Below, piece after piece: positions 23,284-31,903 of a DNA stretch of 39,329 nt. The DNA is taken from assembly GCA_025774245.1 (NCBI GenBank), contig JALGWI010000024.1:1-39329 (forward strand). The letters run 5' to 3'. Made by a program: the position numbers and the translations under genes. The DNA comes from a bacterium. GTDB taxonomy: Bacteria > Joyebacterota > Joyebacteria > Joyebacterales > Joyebacteraceae. Every line of letters begins with the position of its first letter. Within the stretch, counting starts at the first letter, position 1. The notes beneath the pieces are model-generated. The model saw only the letters and a program-made list of their open reading frames with translations. It was not told where the DNA came from and ran no database searches.

Positions 23284-23361
23284 GCGGGTCGGCCGGGTGC
23301 GTCGGGTCGGTGCGTCGGAGCAGTGCATCGGAAAGGCGCTTCGGAAAGGCGCTTCGCAACG
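23284..23361. repeat. Six-unit 13-bp tandem repeat array (possible enhancer site)
   Basis: Exact 13-base period over 78 bases; consensus GYGCNTCGGNNNG. Units: GCGGGTCGGCCGG, GTGCGTCGGGTCG, GTGCGTCGGAGCA, GTGCATCGGAAAG, GCGCTTCGGAAAG, GCGCTTCGCAACG. The period is not a multiple of three, so it is not a coding repeat. It lies 188-265 bases upstream of the sigma54 start, where enhancer-binding proteins usually bind, and just after the stop of the glycosyltransferase gene. The stretch between the array and the sigma54 promoter (23123-23283) holds nothing else I can name. Confidence 0.7.
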
Positions 23362-23381
23362 GACACGCGGGGGGGGTGGCC

Positions 23382-24338
23382 TCAGGAGGCCCGGGACGCG
23401 ACGTTCTCGGCGAGTCCCAGGCGGTACTCGTGCGCGATGAGGTAGACCATCACGCGGCGGGAGAAGGGACCGAGCCGGAAGGCGCGAGCCAGGGCCCGCG
23501 TCGCGGCGAAGCACGGTCCGTTCGTCGCCCAGCGGACGAGAAGCTTCTTCGCCCTCATGCCGGCGCCGTCGTCGGGCGAGAGAGGCATGAGCGCGTCCGC
23601 CGAGAGCTCGGCGGCGCGCTCGGGGTGCCTCTCGATCAGGCGGAGGAGTGGCAGCGTCGCGTCGCGGCGCTTCTCGAGGACGCCGTCCAGGGTCTGGGCG
23701 TGGAGGTGGTAGGCCACGGCCTCTCCGCAGAACCAGGTCGTGAGGTCGGCCTGGTCCTCGAGGCGGAAGGCGAGCTCCGTGTCCTCGAAGCCGTACTTCC
23801 TGAACGATTCGTCGAAGAGCCCGACGGCGATGATCGGCCCGCGCGGGATCGATGCGTTGTTCGTCACGAAGTACCGGGAGGGCGCGCGGGATCCCGACGT
23901 GAGCTTGTGCACCCCCATCTCGTCGAGGTACCTGAAGACGGTCGAGCGTCCGAGCTCGGGGGCCTGGACGGCGCTACCGATCACCATCGCCTTCGGGTGG
24001 GTCTCGTGAAACCGAACGTGCGCGCGGATCAGATCCTGGTCGCACCGCATGTCGTCGTCGACGAAGACGACGAGGTCGCCGGTCGCCGCTCTGAGCGCCG
24101 TGTTGCGGGCGGCGGCGCGTCCCTTGTTGACCTCGTGGCGGATGGGGACGAGCGAGAGCGGAGTCTCGAGCTCGCGCAGGAACTCGAGCGTTCCGTCGCT
24201 GGAGCAGTCGTCGACCACGACGACCTCGATCGACTCCGCGGGATAGGTCTGACCGGCGAGCGACGCGAGGGTCTCGCGGAGGAGCTTCTTCCTGTCGCGC
24301 GTCGGCATCACGACCGTGACCGTCCTAGCGGCCTCCAT
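23382..24338 (-). CDS. Family 2 glycosyltransferase
   Basis: 318 residues. GT-A fold: VTVVMPTRDRKKLLRETLASL at the N-terminus, nucleotide-sugar site VVDDCSSDGT (42-50), metal-binding VFVDDDMRCD (91-100) and an acceptor-side segment FGFE-like 'RKYGFEDTELAFRLE'. Cytoplasmic, no membrane segment, with a 90-residue C-terminal extension. It transfers a sugar to a glycan intermediate; the sugar is unknown. It overlaps the GT4 gene start-to-stop by 14 bases and is the last gene of the glycan operon. Confidence 0.92.
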   Translation of the reverse strand: MEAARTVTVVMPTRDRKKLLRETLASLAGQTYPAESIEVVVVDDCSSDGTLEFLRELETPLSLVPIRHEVNKGRAAARNTALRAATGDLVVFVDDDMRCDQDLIRAHVRFHETHPKAMVIGSAVQAPELGRSTVFRYLDEMGVHKLTSGSRAPSRYFVTNNASIPRGPIIAVGLFDESFRKYGFEDTELAFRLEDQADLTTWFCGEAVAYHLHAQTLDGVLEKRRDATLPLLRLIERHPERAAELSADALMPLSPDDGAGMRAKKLLVRWATNGPCFAATRALARAFRLGPFSRRVMVYLIAHEYRLGLAENVASRAS

Positions 24339-25434
24339 CGCCCGACCTCCACTTCGACACGAGCTCCTCGCACAGCCGTTCCATCGTCGCCATGTGCGCC
24401 TCGTGGTCGGCGCCCGCCCGGACCCGCGCGACCGTCTTCTCCGCGATCCGCGCCCGCAGGTCAGGCGAGTCGATGAGCCGCAGGACGGCCCCCTCGAGGG
24501 CCTCCTGGTCCTTGGGCGGCACGACGAGGCCGCTCTCCCCGTCCGTGACCCACTCGAGGGCGGACGGGAGGCTCGAGATGACGGGCGGCGAGCCGCACGC
24601 CATCGCCTCGAGGAGCGATACGGGCGTCGCGTCGACCGACGGCACCGTCAGAAACGCGTCGGAGGTGACCAGGTAGGCCGGCAGATCCTCGTGAGGGATC
24701 CTGCCGACGAAGTGTGCGCGCTCGTCGATCCCGAGCCCCGTGGCGAGGCTCCTGAGCTCGGTGTCGTCGCCCTCGTTGCCGGCGATGATGAAGTGCGTCT
24801 CCGGGCGCTCCGCGAGGATCCGTGGGATCGCCCGCACGATCACATCGATGTTGTAGTAGGCCTGCGTGAAGCTCCGGATGCTGATGACGACGGGCGCGTC
24901 CTCCGGGATGCCGAGCCGCCGTCGCACGTCGGAGGGCGCGTCGGGCCGGAAGCTCTTGAGATCGACCCCCCACTGCACGACGTGGCAGACCTCCTGCTTC
25001 GCCCCCATCTTCACGGCGTGATCCAGGATGTCTTCCGAGTCGCCGGTCACGAGGTCGGCGCGGCGAAGCACGAAGCGGGCGAGCACGCCCTTCAGGAACG
25101 AGGCGTGCGGCGTCAGGTATACGTCGTCGCCCCAGACCGTCATGATGAACGGGCGAAACCCGGAGAAGGCTCCCCAGTAGCCGTATCCCGTCAGGAAGTG
25201 CGTGTGGATGAGATCGGGCTCGATCGCCGCGAGGATCCGCCGCACCCGCCTGAGGGCCACGGCGTAGTGGACGGGTTTCAGGGGGATTCCCGTCCGGATG
25301 TCGTAGACCTTGACCCCCTCGATCGGCGCCGGCTGGACGGTCAACAGGTGCACGTCGTGGCCGCGCTCGACGAAGTAGCGAAGCCAGCGCTCGGTATGGA
25401 TGTGCCCGCCGATCGACAGGTATGCGATCCTCAT
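24325..25434 (-). CDS. Family 4 glycosyltransferase
   Basis: 369 residues of GT-B fold. N-terminal MRIAYLSIGGHIHTERWLRYF and PDLIHTHFLTGYGYWG; C-terminal donor site with FVGRIPHEDLPAYL and SVDATPVSLLEAMACGSPPVIS, where the E-x7-E-type motif of GT4 lies. A retaining enzyme using an NDP-sugar. It sits 63 bases after the membrane glycosyltransferase gene and overlaps the following GT2. Confidence 0.93.
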   Translation of the reverse strand: MRIAYLSIGGHIHTERWLRYFVERGHDVHLLTVQPAPIEGVKVYDIRTGIPLKPVHYAVALRRVRRILAAIEPDLIHTHFLTGYGYWGAFSGFRPFIMTVWGDDVYLTPHASFLKGVLARFVLRRADLVTGDSEDILDHAVKMGAKQEVCHVVQWGVDLKSFRPDAPSDVRRRLGIPEDAPVVISIRSFTQAYYNIDVIVRAIPRILAERPETHFIIAGNEGDDTELRSLATGLGIDERAHFVGRIPHEDLPAYLVTSDAFLTVPSVDATPVSLLEAMACGSPPVISSLPSALEWVTDGESGLVVPPKDQEALEGAVLRLIDSPDLRARIAEKTVARVRAGADHEAHMATMERLCEELVSKWRSGDGGR

Positions 25435-25497
25435 GGTGCCTCGATCTCCCCGGCGAGAGGAGGTCGGCCGGCCGCCGCGCCGATCAGGGCGCGGCGA

Positions 25498-26775
25498 TCA
25501 CAGCGTGATGGCCAGGCCGTTGTCCGGGACGCTCTCCATTCTCCTGGCGTGCCGCCTGTAGTAGCCGGCGGCCACCCACACGAAGAGCCACACGAGCGGG
25601 ACGACCTTGAAGGTGTGGTTCAGGATGTGCTCGAAGGCCGACCAGTAGATCTCGGGATCGTCCATCGGCACGTCGTAGAGCACGAAGAGCGTCGGCGCGG
25701 CCGCGAGCGCGAAGATCACCCACAGGACCCGCGCCCTCGTCTTCGCGTAGAACAGGACGAAGAGCGGCTGCAGGAGCACGTAGTGGTACTCCCAGACCTC
25801 CCGGAAGACGAAGAAGTAGACCATCGTCCAGAGCGCGAGCGACTCGATGAAGTCGAACGGCTTCCGCTTGAGCGTGATCCAGAGACTGACGAGAGTCGGG
25901 ACGAGCATCGTGCCCAGCACGAGGAACCTCGTGATCGACAGCTTGAGCGGGCCGATGTGCGTGGCGATCTCGGAGGCGCGCGGGAAGAGGTGCATCTTGA
26001 GCACCATGACGAGCGCGAGGACGCCGAAGTTCCCGGGGAACGGATAGAGCGACAGATTGAAATTGTCGTGCTTCAGGTGGCCGACGCCCGACGTCCTCAT
26101 GAGGAAGTACGGGAGCGTCGTCAGGACGAGCAGGAGAACGGCGATCGCGATCGTCCGGTAGCGTTTGAGCCGAAAGAGAATCGGAACGTAGAGGATCGTG
26201 AGGTGCTTGATGAGCACGCTCAGGATCCACCAGGTGTCGAACGCCCGCATCCGCCCGCGCGCGTACGAGAGCGCCGCGGCGAAGACGAGCACGCCCATCA
26301 CGAAGTTCAGCTGTCCCATGTACTGCTCTATGTAGAACGGCGTGAACAGGAGCCACATCGTGGCGAGGCGGGCGAAGAGGTCGAGGTCCGTCACCATCTT
26401 CCTCGTCGCCCAGATCGCGGCGGCGAGGAAGAGCTCCACGATCACGACCCAGATCCAGTACGCGGGCCACGGTCCGACCGCGTTCGACGCCACGCCGATC
26501 GTGTAGGCGACGAACGGCAGGTAACGGTAGAAGTAGGCGTACGGCACGACCCGGTCGGGGTCCTCCATGGGGCGCCGGTAGATGTCGTCGCCGTCGAGCA
26601 CGTACCTCCCGGCCTGGTAGAAGGCGAAGTAGTCGGCGGCGGGCCCGTCGCCGATGTTGTGGACTCCCTCCGGGAAGAGCGGATTCAGGAAGTGGCTCGG
26701 GTGCACGAGCGAGATGATGAAGAGGATGTGCACCGCCACGGCGACAGCCAGCAGGATCCTGGAAGACGTTTTCAC
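25498..26775 (-). CDS. Polytopic membrane glycosyltransferase (GT87/DUF2029-like)
   Basis: 425 residues with about ten hydrophobic segments. The first periplasmic loop carries GDGPAADYFAFYQAGRYVLDGDDIYRR, the DFxxxYxAGxxxLxGxxxY pattern of GT87/DUF2029 mannosyltransferase-like proteins, with the Asp that acts as general base. These use polyprenyl-phosphate sugars outside the membrane. The start is GTG at 26775, overlapping the preceding gene's stop as GTGA. A dolichol-phosphate-mannose-type synthase later in the cluster could supply donor. Confidence 0.8.
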   Translation of the reverse strand: MKTSSRILLAVAVAVHILFIISLVHPSHFLNPLFPEGVHNIGDGPAADYFAFYQAGRYVLDGDDIYRRPMEDPDRVVPYAYFYRYLPFVAYTIGVASNAVGPWPAYWIWVVIVELFLAAAIWATRKMVTDLDLFARLATMWLLFTPFYIEQYMGQLNFVMGVLVFAAALSYARGRMRAFDTWWILSVLIKHLTILYVPILFRLKRYRTIAIAVLLLVLTTLPYFLMRTSGVGHLKHDNFNLSLYPFPGNFGVLALVMVLKMHLFPRASEIATHIGPLKLSITRFLVLGTMLVPTLVSLWITLKRKPFDFIESLALWTMVYFFVFREVWEYHYVLLQPLFVLFYAKTRARVLWVIFALAAAPTLFVLYDVPMDDPEIYWSAFEHILNHTFKVVPLVWLFVWVAAGYYRRHARRMESVPDNGLAITL

Positions 26776-27752
26776 GAGCTGCTCCTTCGCCGACTCGAAC
26801 CCCGAGACTTGATCGCGCGGTACCAGGTCTTCTCGGCCCGGTACCAGCGGAAACGAACGCGTTCGGTTCCGAACGACTCCTTGAACGCCTCGACGCCCTT
26901 GATGCCGGCGCTCGATCCGAGATTATACGTCGAACACCCGGCGCGCAACCCCTCCTCGATGCCGACGGCGTGGAGGAGGTTGTTGGGCGCCAGACGCCTG
27001 GCGCTCTCGTGCGAGACGTTTCCCCAGTTCATGATCATCCCGTGAAGCGCGAAGTTGAGGTCGCCCGCGATGATGCGGCCGTCGTGCTCCGCGATCCACA
27101 TCTGGACGGCGTCGCCCTCGAGCCGGGCCAGCTCCGTGAAGAACTCCGCTCCGAACCCGGAGTCGACCCCCCACTTCCTCTCGCTCGCGGCCAGCATCTC
27201 GTGGTACGCGAGGAAGTCCCCCTCGCTCGACGCCCGCCGGACCTCGACTCCGGCCTTCAGCGCCTTTCGGATCTTGTTTCGGGCCGACGGCTTGAAGCGG
27301 CTCGAGAGCTCCTCGTAGTCGCGGTCGAGGCGCACGATCTGCGCTTCCTCCTCGACGGTCTCGAACCCCGGGATCCCGTCCGGGAGCCGGGAAGCGAAAT
27401 CGACGAGGTGGGCCGACGCCGTCCTGAGGCCGGCCGCCTCACCGCGGAACGCGTCGACGAGTGCGGCGACCGCCCCCGCGGGCGCGCCGGGTCTCACGAC
27501 GGGGCCTCCGAAGGTCCCGAACGGCATCGATGAGACGATCCGGAAGCCCGCCCGCTCGCTCACGAGCGCCGGGATCCCCGCGACGAGCCGGCCTTCGGTC
27601 CTCGCGAGCAGGAAGAGAGGACGGAAGCGTCCGGCCGACGCCGACAGGGCGCGCGCCCAGCCGGACGTGTGGAAGAACGTGGCGGCCTCGTCCTTCCGGA
27701 CGAGGTCGTCCCACTCCGCCGGGACAGCCTCGTGCGCGACCTCGATATCCAC
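26772..27752 (-). CDS. FemAB-like / BioF2-type GNAT acyltransferase
   Basis: 326 residues with the double-GNAT layout of FemAB-like proteins: 'EWDDLVRKDEAATFFHTSGWARAL' at the start, 'RFKPSARNKIRKALKAGVEVRRA' in the middle and 'NWGNVSHESARRLAPNNLLHAVGIEEGL...YNLGSSAGIKGVEAFKESFG' at the end. In polysaccharide loci such proteins may acylate amino sugars. It lies directly after a DegT aminotransferase gene (9 bases), which fits N-acylation of its product; this is inference. GTG start. Confidence 0.85.
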   Translation of the reverse strand: MDIEVAHEAVPAEWDDLVRKDEAATFFHTSGWARALSASAGRFRPLFLLARTEGRLVAGIPALVSERAGFRIVSSMPFGTFGGPVVRPGAPAGAVAALVDAFRGEAAGLRTASAHLVDFASRLPDGIPGFETVEEEAQIVRLDRDYEELSSRFKPSARNKIRKALKAGVEVRRASSEGDFLAYHEMLAASERKWGVDSGFGAEFFTELARLEGDAVQMWIAEHDGRIIAGDLNFALHGMIMNWGNVSHESARRLAPNNLLHAVGIEEGLRAGCSTYNLGSSAGIKGVEAFKESFGTERVRFRWYRAEKTWYRAIKSRGSSRRRSSS

Positions 27753-27761
27753 GGCAGCGAC

Positions 27762-28967
27762 CTACCTCCTGTAGTGGCGCAGGAGCTTGGCGACCGCCGT
27801 CACGACGTCCCGCGCGTCGTCCTCGGTCATCGACGGGTAGATCGGAAGGGAGATGGAGCGGTCGAAGTACCGCTCCGTCACGGGGAGCGCGCCCATCCCG
27901 GCGCCGTAGTAGTCGCGGTAGAAGGGATGGTAGTGGATCGGAATGAAGTGCACGCTGACGCCGATCCCCTCCTCGAGGAGGGCGAGGATGAACCGGTTCC
28001 TGTCGATCGAGAGGGCGTCGGTCTCGATCTGGATCGGATAGAGGTGCCAGGCGTGCAGGCCCTCGGTCACGGGCGGCGGAACGACCACCCCGTCGACCTG
28101 CGCGAGCTCGCGGGAGTAGGCCTCCGCGATGCTGACGCGGTCGTCGCGGAACACGTCGACGCGCTCCATCTGACACAGCCCGAGGGCCGCCTGCATGTCG
28201 TTCATGTTGTACTTGAAGCCCGGCTCGAGGATCTCGTAGTACCACGGGCCCTTGTCGCTGTATCGCTTCCACGCGCCGCTCGACATGCCGTGCAGGGAGA
28301 GCCGCCTCACCCTTCCGATGAAGTCCCTGTCGGGGGACGTGACGATTCCGCCCTCGCCGGTCGTGATGCCTTTCGTCACGTAGAAGCTGAACGACGTGGC
28401 GTCCGCGAGCGCGCCGACGTTCCCCGTCGGGTATCGCGCGCCGATCGCGTGCGCACCGTCTCCGAGCACCTTGAGGCCTCTCGAACGCGCGAGGTCGAGG
28501 ATCCCCTCCATGTCGCACGGCCTGCCCGCGAAGTGGAGCGGCAGGAGGAGCTTCGTCTTCTCGGTGATGGCGGCCTCGAGGATCTCGGGCGTGACGTTGA
28601 GCGTGTCGGGGTCGATGTCGACGAGGACCGGCGTGGCCCTCCTGTGGAGGACCATGTTGGGCGCCGCCGCGAAGTTGAGCGCGGGAAGCACGACCTCGTC
28701 GCCCTTCCCCACGCCGAGCGCGACCATCGAGAGGTGGAGGCCGGCGGTGCACGAGTGCACGGCGGCGGCCTTCTCGACCCCCACGTAGCTGGCGACCATC
28801 TGCTCGAACTCCCTCGTTCGAGGGCCGACGGTCAGCCAGCCGGACTTGAGCGTCTCGACCACGCGCTCGATGTCCGTTCGCCCGATCGACGGGCGGGCGA
28901 AGGGCAGGAACTCGTCCCGTACGGGGACGCCACCCTCAATTGCAGGTTGTGTCGCTCTCGTCGTCAC
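27762..28967 (-). CDS. DegT/DnrJ/EryC1-family sugar aminotransferase
   Basis: 401 residues. PLP lysine K199 in SFSFYVTKGITTGEGG, the GDGAHAIGA segment (169-177) that holds the cofactor, and PSIGRTDIERVVETLKSGWLTVGPRTREFE at the start are standard for the family. It converts a keto-sugar nucleotide to the amino sugar with glutamate as donor. The upstream overlapping gene is a 4,6-dehydratase, which would supply the 4-keto substrate. GTG start at 28967, overlapping that gene by 32 bases. Confidence 0.93.
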   Translation of the reverse strand: MTTRATQPAIEGGVPVRDEFLPFARPSIGRTDIERVVETLKSGWLTVGPRTREFEQMVASYVGVEKAAAVHSCTAGLHLSMVALGVGKGDEVVLPALNFAAAPNMVLHRRATPVLVDIDPDTLNVTPEILEAAITEKTKLLLPLHFAGRPCDMEGILDLARSRGLKVLGDGAHAIGARYPTGNVGALADATSFSFYVTKGITTGEGGIVTSPDRDFIGRVRRLSLHGMSSGAWKRYSDKGPWYYEILEPGFKYNMNDMQAALGLCQMERVDVFRDDRVSIAEAYSRELAQVDGVVVPPPVTEGLHAWHLYPIQIETDALSIDRNRFILALLEEGIGVSVHFIPIHYHPFYRDYYGAGMGALPVTERYFDRSISLPIYPSMTEDDARDVVTAVAKLLRHYRR

Positions 28968-30399
28968 GCTTCCGTCCGATGTCGGGGAAAATCCGGCCGA
29001 GCTCTCTCCTGACCTCCTCGCGGTCGCCGGCGCGAGCGAGGCCCTCGAGGCGAGCGATCGTTGTGTCGAGATCCTCGATCTCGTCGTTGGAGTTCGACTG
29101 CACGATGAGGATCTTGTCGTACGCGGTTCTCGAGAGGGTCTCCTCCGAGCACCACAGCTCCTCGTGGAGCTTCTCGCCCGGGCGGAGGCCCTTGAACTGG
29201 ATCTGTATGTCCTTGCCGGGCTCGAGGCCCGACATCCGGATCAGATGCTCGGCGAGCTCGGCGATCCTGATGGGATCGCCCATGTCGAGCACGAACACCT
29301 CGCCCCCCTCGCCGATGAACCCGGCCTCGAGGACGAGCATGGCCGCCTCGCGGATCGTCATGAAGTAGCGGGTGACATCGGGGTGCGTCACGGTGACGGG
29401 GCCGCCGAGGCGGATCTGCTGACGGAACATCGGCACGACGCTCCCGCGGCTCCCGAGCACGTTGCCGAAGCGCACCGCCACGAGCTTCGTCGAACAGCCG
29501 GCGCGCGCCCTCTGCATGAGAAGGAGCTCGGCGAGACGCTTCGACGCTCCCATGGCGCCGTGCGGCCGCACCGCCTTGTCGGTCGAGAGGAGCACGAGGC
29601 GGTCGGCGCCGTACCTGACAGCCGCGTCGATCAGCGCTCGCGTCCCGACGACGTTGTTCTTGATCGCCTCGTCGGGGAAGTACTCCATGAGGTGGACGTG
29701 CTTGTGCGCCGCCGCGTGGTAGACGATCTCGGGTCGGTGTTCCTGGAAGACCTTCTCGACGGCGACCTCGTCGGTCACGCTTCCGATCACCGCCACCTTC
29801 TCGACGTCGGGGTAGTCGAGCGAGAGTTCCTGGTCGATCTCGAAGACGCTGTTCTCGCCCCGCCCCATCAACACGAGCTTCTCGGGCCCGAACCCCGCGA
29901 CGAGCCTCACGAGATCCGATCCGATCGATCCGCCCGCGCCCGTCACGAGGACCCGCTTTCCCTTCAGGTAGCCGGTCATCTCCTCCGTGTCGAGCGCCAC
30001 GGTCTCCCTGCCGAGGAGGTCGTCGAGGGTCACCTCGCGGATCTGGCTGATCCTGACGTTCCCGAGGAGGATCTCCCAGACGCCCGGGACGATCTTGAAC
30101 GACGTGCCGGCCTCTTCGCAGAGGCGGACGACCTCGCGGATCGTGTGGCCCGACGCCGAGGGGATCGCGATCACGATCTCTTGGACGTCGTGCTCGCTCG
30201 CGAGCGCCACGAGGTCGCCGGTCCTTCCGAGGACCGGCGCGCCCACGACCTCGCTACCGAGCTTCTCCGGGTCGTCGTCGAGGAACCCGATGACGACGTA
30301 CCCGTGCTCGGGGCGAACGGACATCTCCTCGGCCGCCATGCGACCTGCGGAGCCCGCGCCGACGATCAGTGTGCGTACCTTGTCTCTCGTCTCAGGCAT
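28936..30399 (-). CDS. NDP-sugar 4,6-dehydratase, FlaA1/CapD family without membrane domain
   Basis: 487 residues. N-terminal Rossmann-like sensor half (residues 8-130: TLIVGAGSAGRMAAEEM), then the SDR catalytic domain with NAD motif TGAGGSIG (153-160), active-site STDKAV (272-277) and MGASK (283-287). Met replaces the usual SDR Tyr, as in UDP-GlcNAc 4,6-dehydratases of the PglF/FlaA1 group. Family members often start with four membrane helices; these are absent, so it is soluble. It probably makes UDP-4-keto-6-deoxy-HexNAc for the aminotransferase downstream. Confidence 0.92.
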   Translation of the reverse strand: MPETRDKVRTLIVGAGSAGRMAAEEMSVRPEHGYVVIGFLDDDPEKLGSEVVGAPVLGRTGDLVALASEHDVQEIVIAIPSASGHTIREVVRLCEEAGTSFKIVPGVWEILLGNVRISQIREVTLDDLLGRETVALDTEEMTGYLKGKRVLVTGAGGSIGSDLVRLVAGFGPEKLVLMGRGENSVFEIDQELSLDYPDVEKVAVIGSVTDEVAVEKVFQEHRPEIVYHAAAHKHVHLMEYFPDEAIKNNVVGTRALIDAAVRYGADRLVLLSTDKAVRPHGAMGASKRLAELLLMQRARAGCSTKLVAVRFGNVLGSRGSVVPMFRQQIRLGGPVTVTHPDVTRYFMTIREAAMLVLEAGFIGEGGEVFVLDMGDPIRIAELAEHLIRMSGLEPGKDIQIQFKGLRPGEKLHEELWCSEETLSRTAYDKILIVQSNSNDEIEDLDTTIARLEGLARAGDREEVRRELGRIFPDIGRKRDDESDTTCN

Positions 30400-30402
30400 G
30401 TT

Positions 30403-31812
30403 CTACCAGATGACCGCGACCTTGGTGACTATGGCGTCGCCCTGCGGCGGCTCGGCCCTCACGATGTAGACGCCGCTCGGCACCTTGTTCGAAGAGGCGT
30501 CGAGGAGGTCCCATCCGTACGGCTGCTCGCGCGTCGCGAGCGCGCGGACACGCTCGCCGGCGATGTCGAAGATCTCGATCTTCGTACCATCCGGAACACC
30601 GCGCACGTTGACGATCGGGTCGTACGTGTCCGACCGCCAGGGATTCGGGTAGACGTAGAAGGTCTCCTTCGACCAAGGCACGTACCCCGACGCCAGGCGA
30701 TGCAGGGTCGTCGTCTGGGTGACCTCTTCCAGGGCCAGGGCCCAGACGTGGCCGTCCAGACCGTCCACGCCGACGGCATCGATCCGCTTCCCCGCCAGCC
30801 CGGCGGCAGAGGGCACATCTCTGAGAGCAACTGCCGTGCCGTTCGGGTAGAGCAGCCTCACGCCGTCCTCGGTCCCGATCCAGAGGTAGTTCAGGAGGTC
30901 CTCGTCGATGGTTCTGGCCTGAATCCCGGGCAGTTCGTCGCCCGGGATCGTCGTCCAGCTGTCGTTCCGTGGATTGTAGAATGCGAGGCCGTTGAGCGTC
31001 CCGACCCAGACCCTGCCATCCTGCGCAACGTAGATCGTATGGACTAGATTCGACGGGAGGCCGTTGGTGACGTCGTAGTGCGTCCACACGTCGTCCTCCC
31101 AGTCGTCGATGTCGCCGTAATCCCAGACGTCGACTCCTCGTTCGTGGTAGCCGATCCAGAGCCTCTCGTCGTGGTCGATTGCGAGGGCCCGGACGTCGTC
31201 GTCGTAGAACTGGGTCAGGTAGGGCTCCAGGGCGTTGTCGTAGTGCCGCCAGTCGTCGTCCGTCGTGGTCGGGTCGTTCTCGATCAGGTAGGAGACGACC
31301 CCGATGCTGAGGTGGTCCTCATCCCGATAGCCGAACCACTTGTTGCCCTCGCTGTCCTCGGCGATCGAGAACACCCTGGGATTGATGAACTCGGCTGGCT
31401 CTGCGTCGTCCCACGAGTAGTAGGTCCACACGTCGTCCGTCTTGTCGGTGAGCGTCAGAGCGTCGTCGAGCCGGTCGGCGGTGTAGCTGAACGACCAGGG
31501 GTCGGGTCCCACCCGATCGCGGGTCACCCACTTCTCGCGCGCGGCGTCAGCGAACATCACGTACCCGTAGTCGTTCCACCGGAGTCCTTCGTCCGCCATG
31601 ACGTGATGGACCCACTCCACCCCGTCGTACGCGTAGAGGCCTTCGTTCTTCGACGAGAGCCACACGACGTTGACGTCGATCGTCATGTCGAGGATCCTCG
31701 GCTGGTCCCCGGGATCGCCGCCGATGTCCACGGTCTCCCACCCGTCGGCACCGGCGGCCGCGGCGAACACGGCCGTCGCCATCAAGAAGCACGTCACGCG
31801 GAGCATCTTCAT
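30403..31812 (-). CDS. Secreted propeller-repeat protein with FlgD/type-A-sorting-like C-terminal domain
   Basis: 469 residues. Signal peptide MKMLRVTCFLMATAVFAAAAGADG. The body consists of two-component-regulator-type propeller repeats (for example NGLPSNLVHTIYVAQDGRVWVGTLNGLAFYNP and LWIGTEDGVRLLYPNG). The last 85 residues start with YPNPWRSD and contain IEIFDIAGERVRAL and VPSGVYIVRAE, ending TKVAVIW, the fold seen in FlgD-like and type A sorting domains of FCB bacteria. The propeller half has no sensor kinase attached. It may bind glycan at the surface. It is embedded in the glycan operon, three bases before the dehydratase. ATG at 31812; another ATG two codons later. Confidence 0.8.
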   Translation of the reverse strand: MKMLRVTCFLMATAVFAAAAGADGWETVDIGGDPGDQPRILDMTIDVNVVWLSSKNEGLYAYDGVEWVHHVMADEGLRWNDYGYVMFADAAREKWVTRDRVGPDPWSFSYTADRLDDALTLTDKTDDVWTYYSWDDAEPAEFINPRVFSIAEDSEGNKWFGYRDEDHLSIGVVSYLIENDPTTTDDDWRHYDNALEPYLTQFYDDDVRALAIDHDERLWIGYHERGVDVWDYGDIDDWEDDVWTHYDVTNGLPSNLVHTIYVAQDGRVWVGTLNGLAFYNPRNDSWTTIPGDELPGIQARTIDEDLLNYLWIGTEDGVRLLYPNGTAVALRDVPSAAGLAGKRIDAVGVDGLDGHVWALALEEVTQTTTLHRLASGYVPWSKETFYVYPNPWRSDTYDPIVNVRGVPDGTKIEIFDIAGERVRALATREQPYGWDLLDASSNKVPSGVYIVRAEPPQGDAIVTKVAVIW

Positions 31813-31903
31813 CGAGGCCCTTCCTTTGTTTCGTCTTCGTTCGGGATTCACGCGGTTCTCCCCTCCCCGCCTCCGCGGCCGGGACGCCGTCGCGGCGGTC
31901 CGG

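Noticed and set aside
23284-23361. CRISPR array
   Set aside because: The period is only 13 bases with no spacer-repeat alternation, and no cas genes are present.
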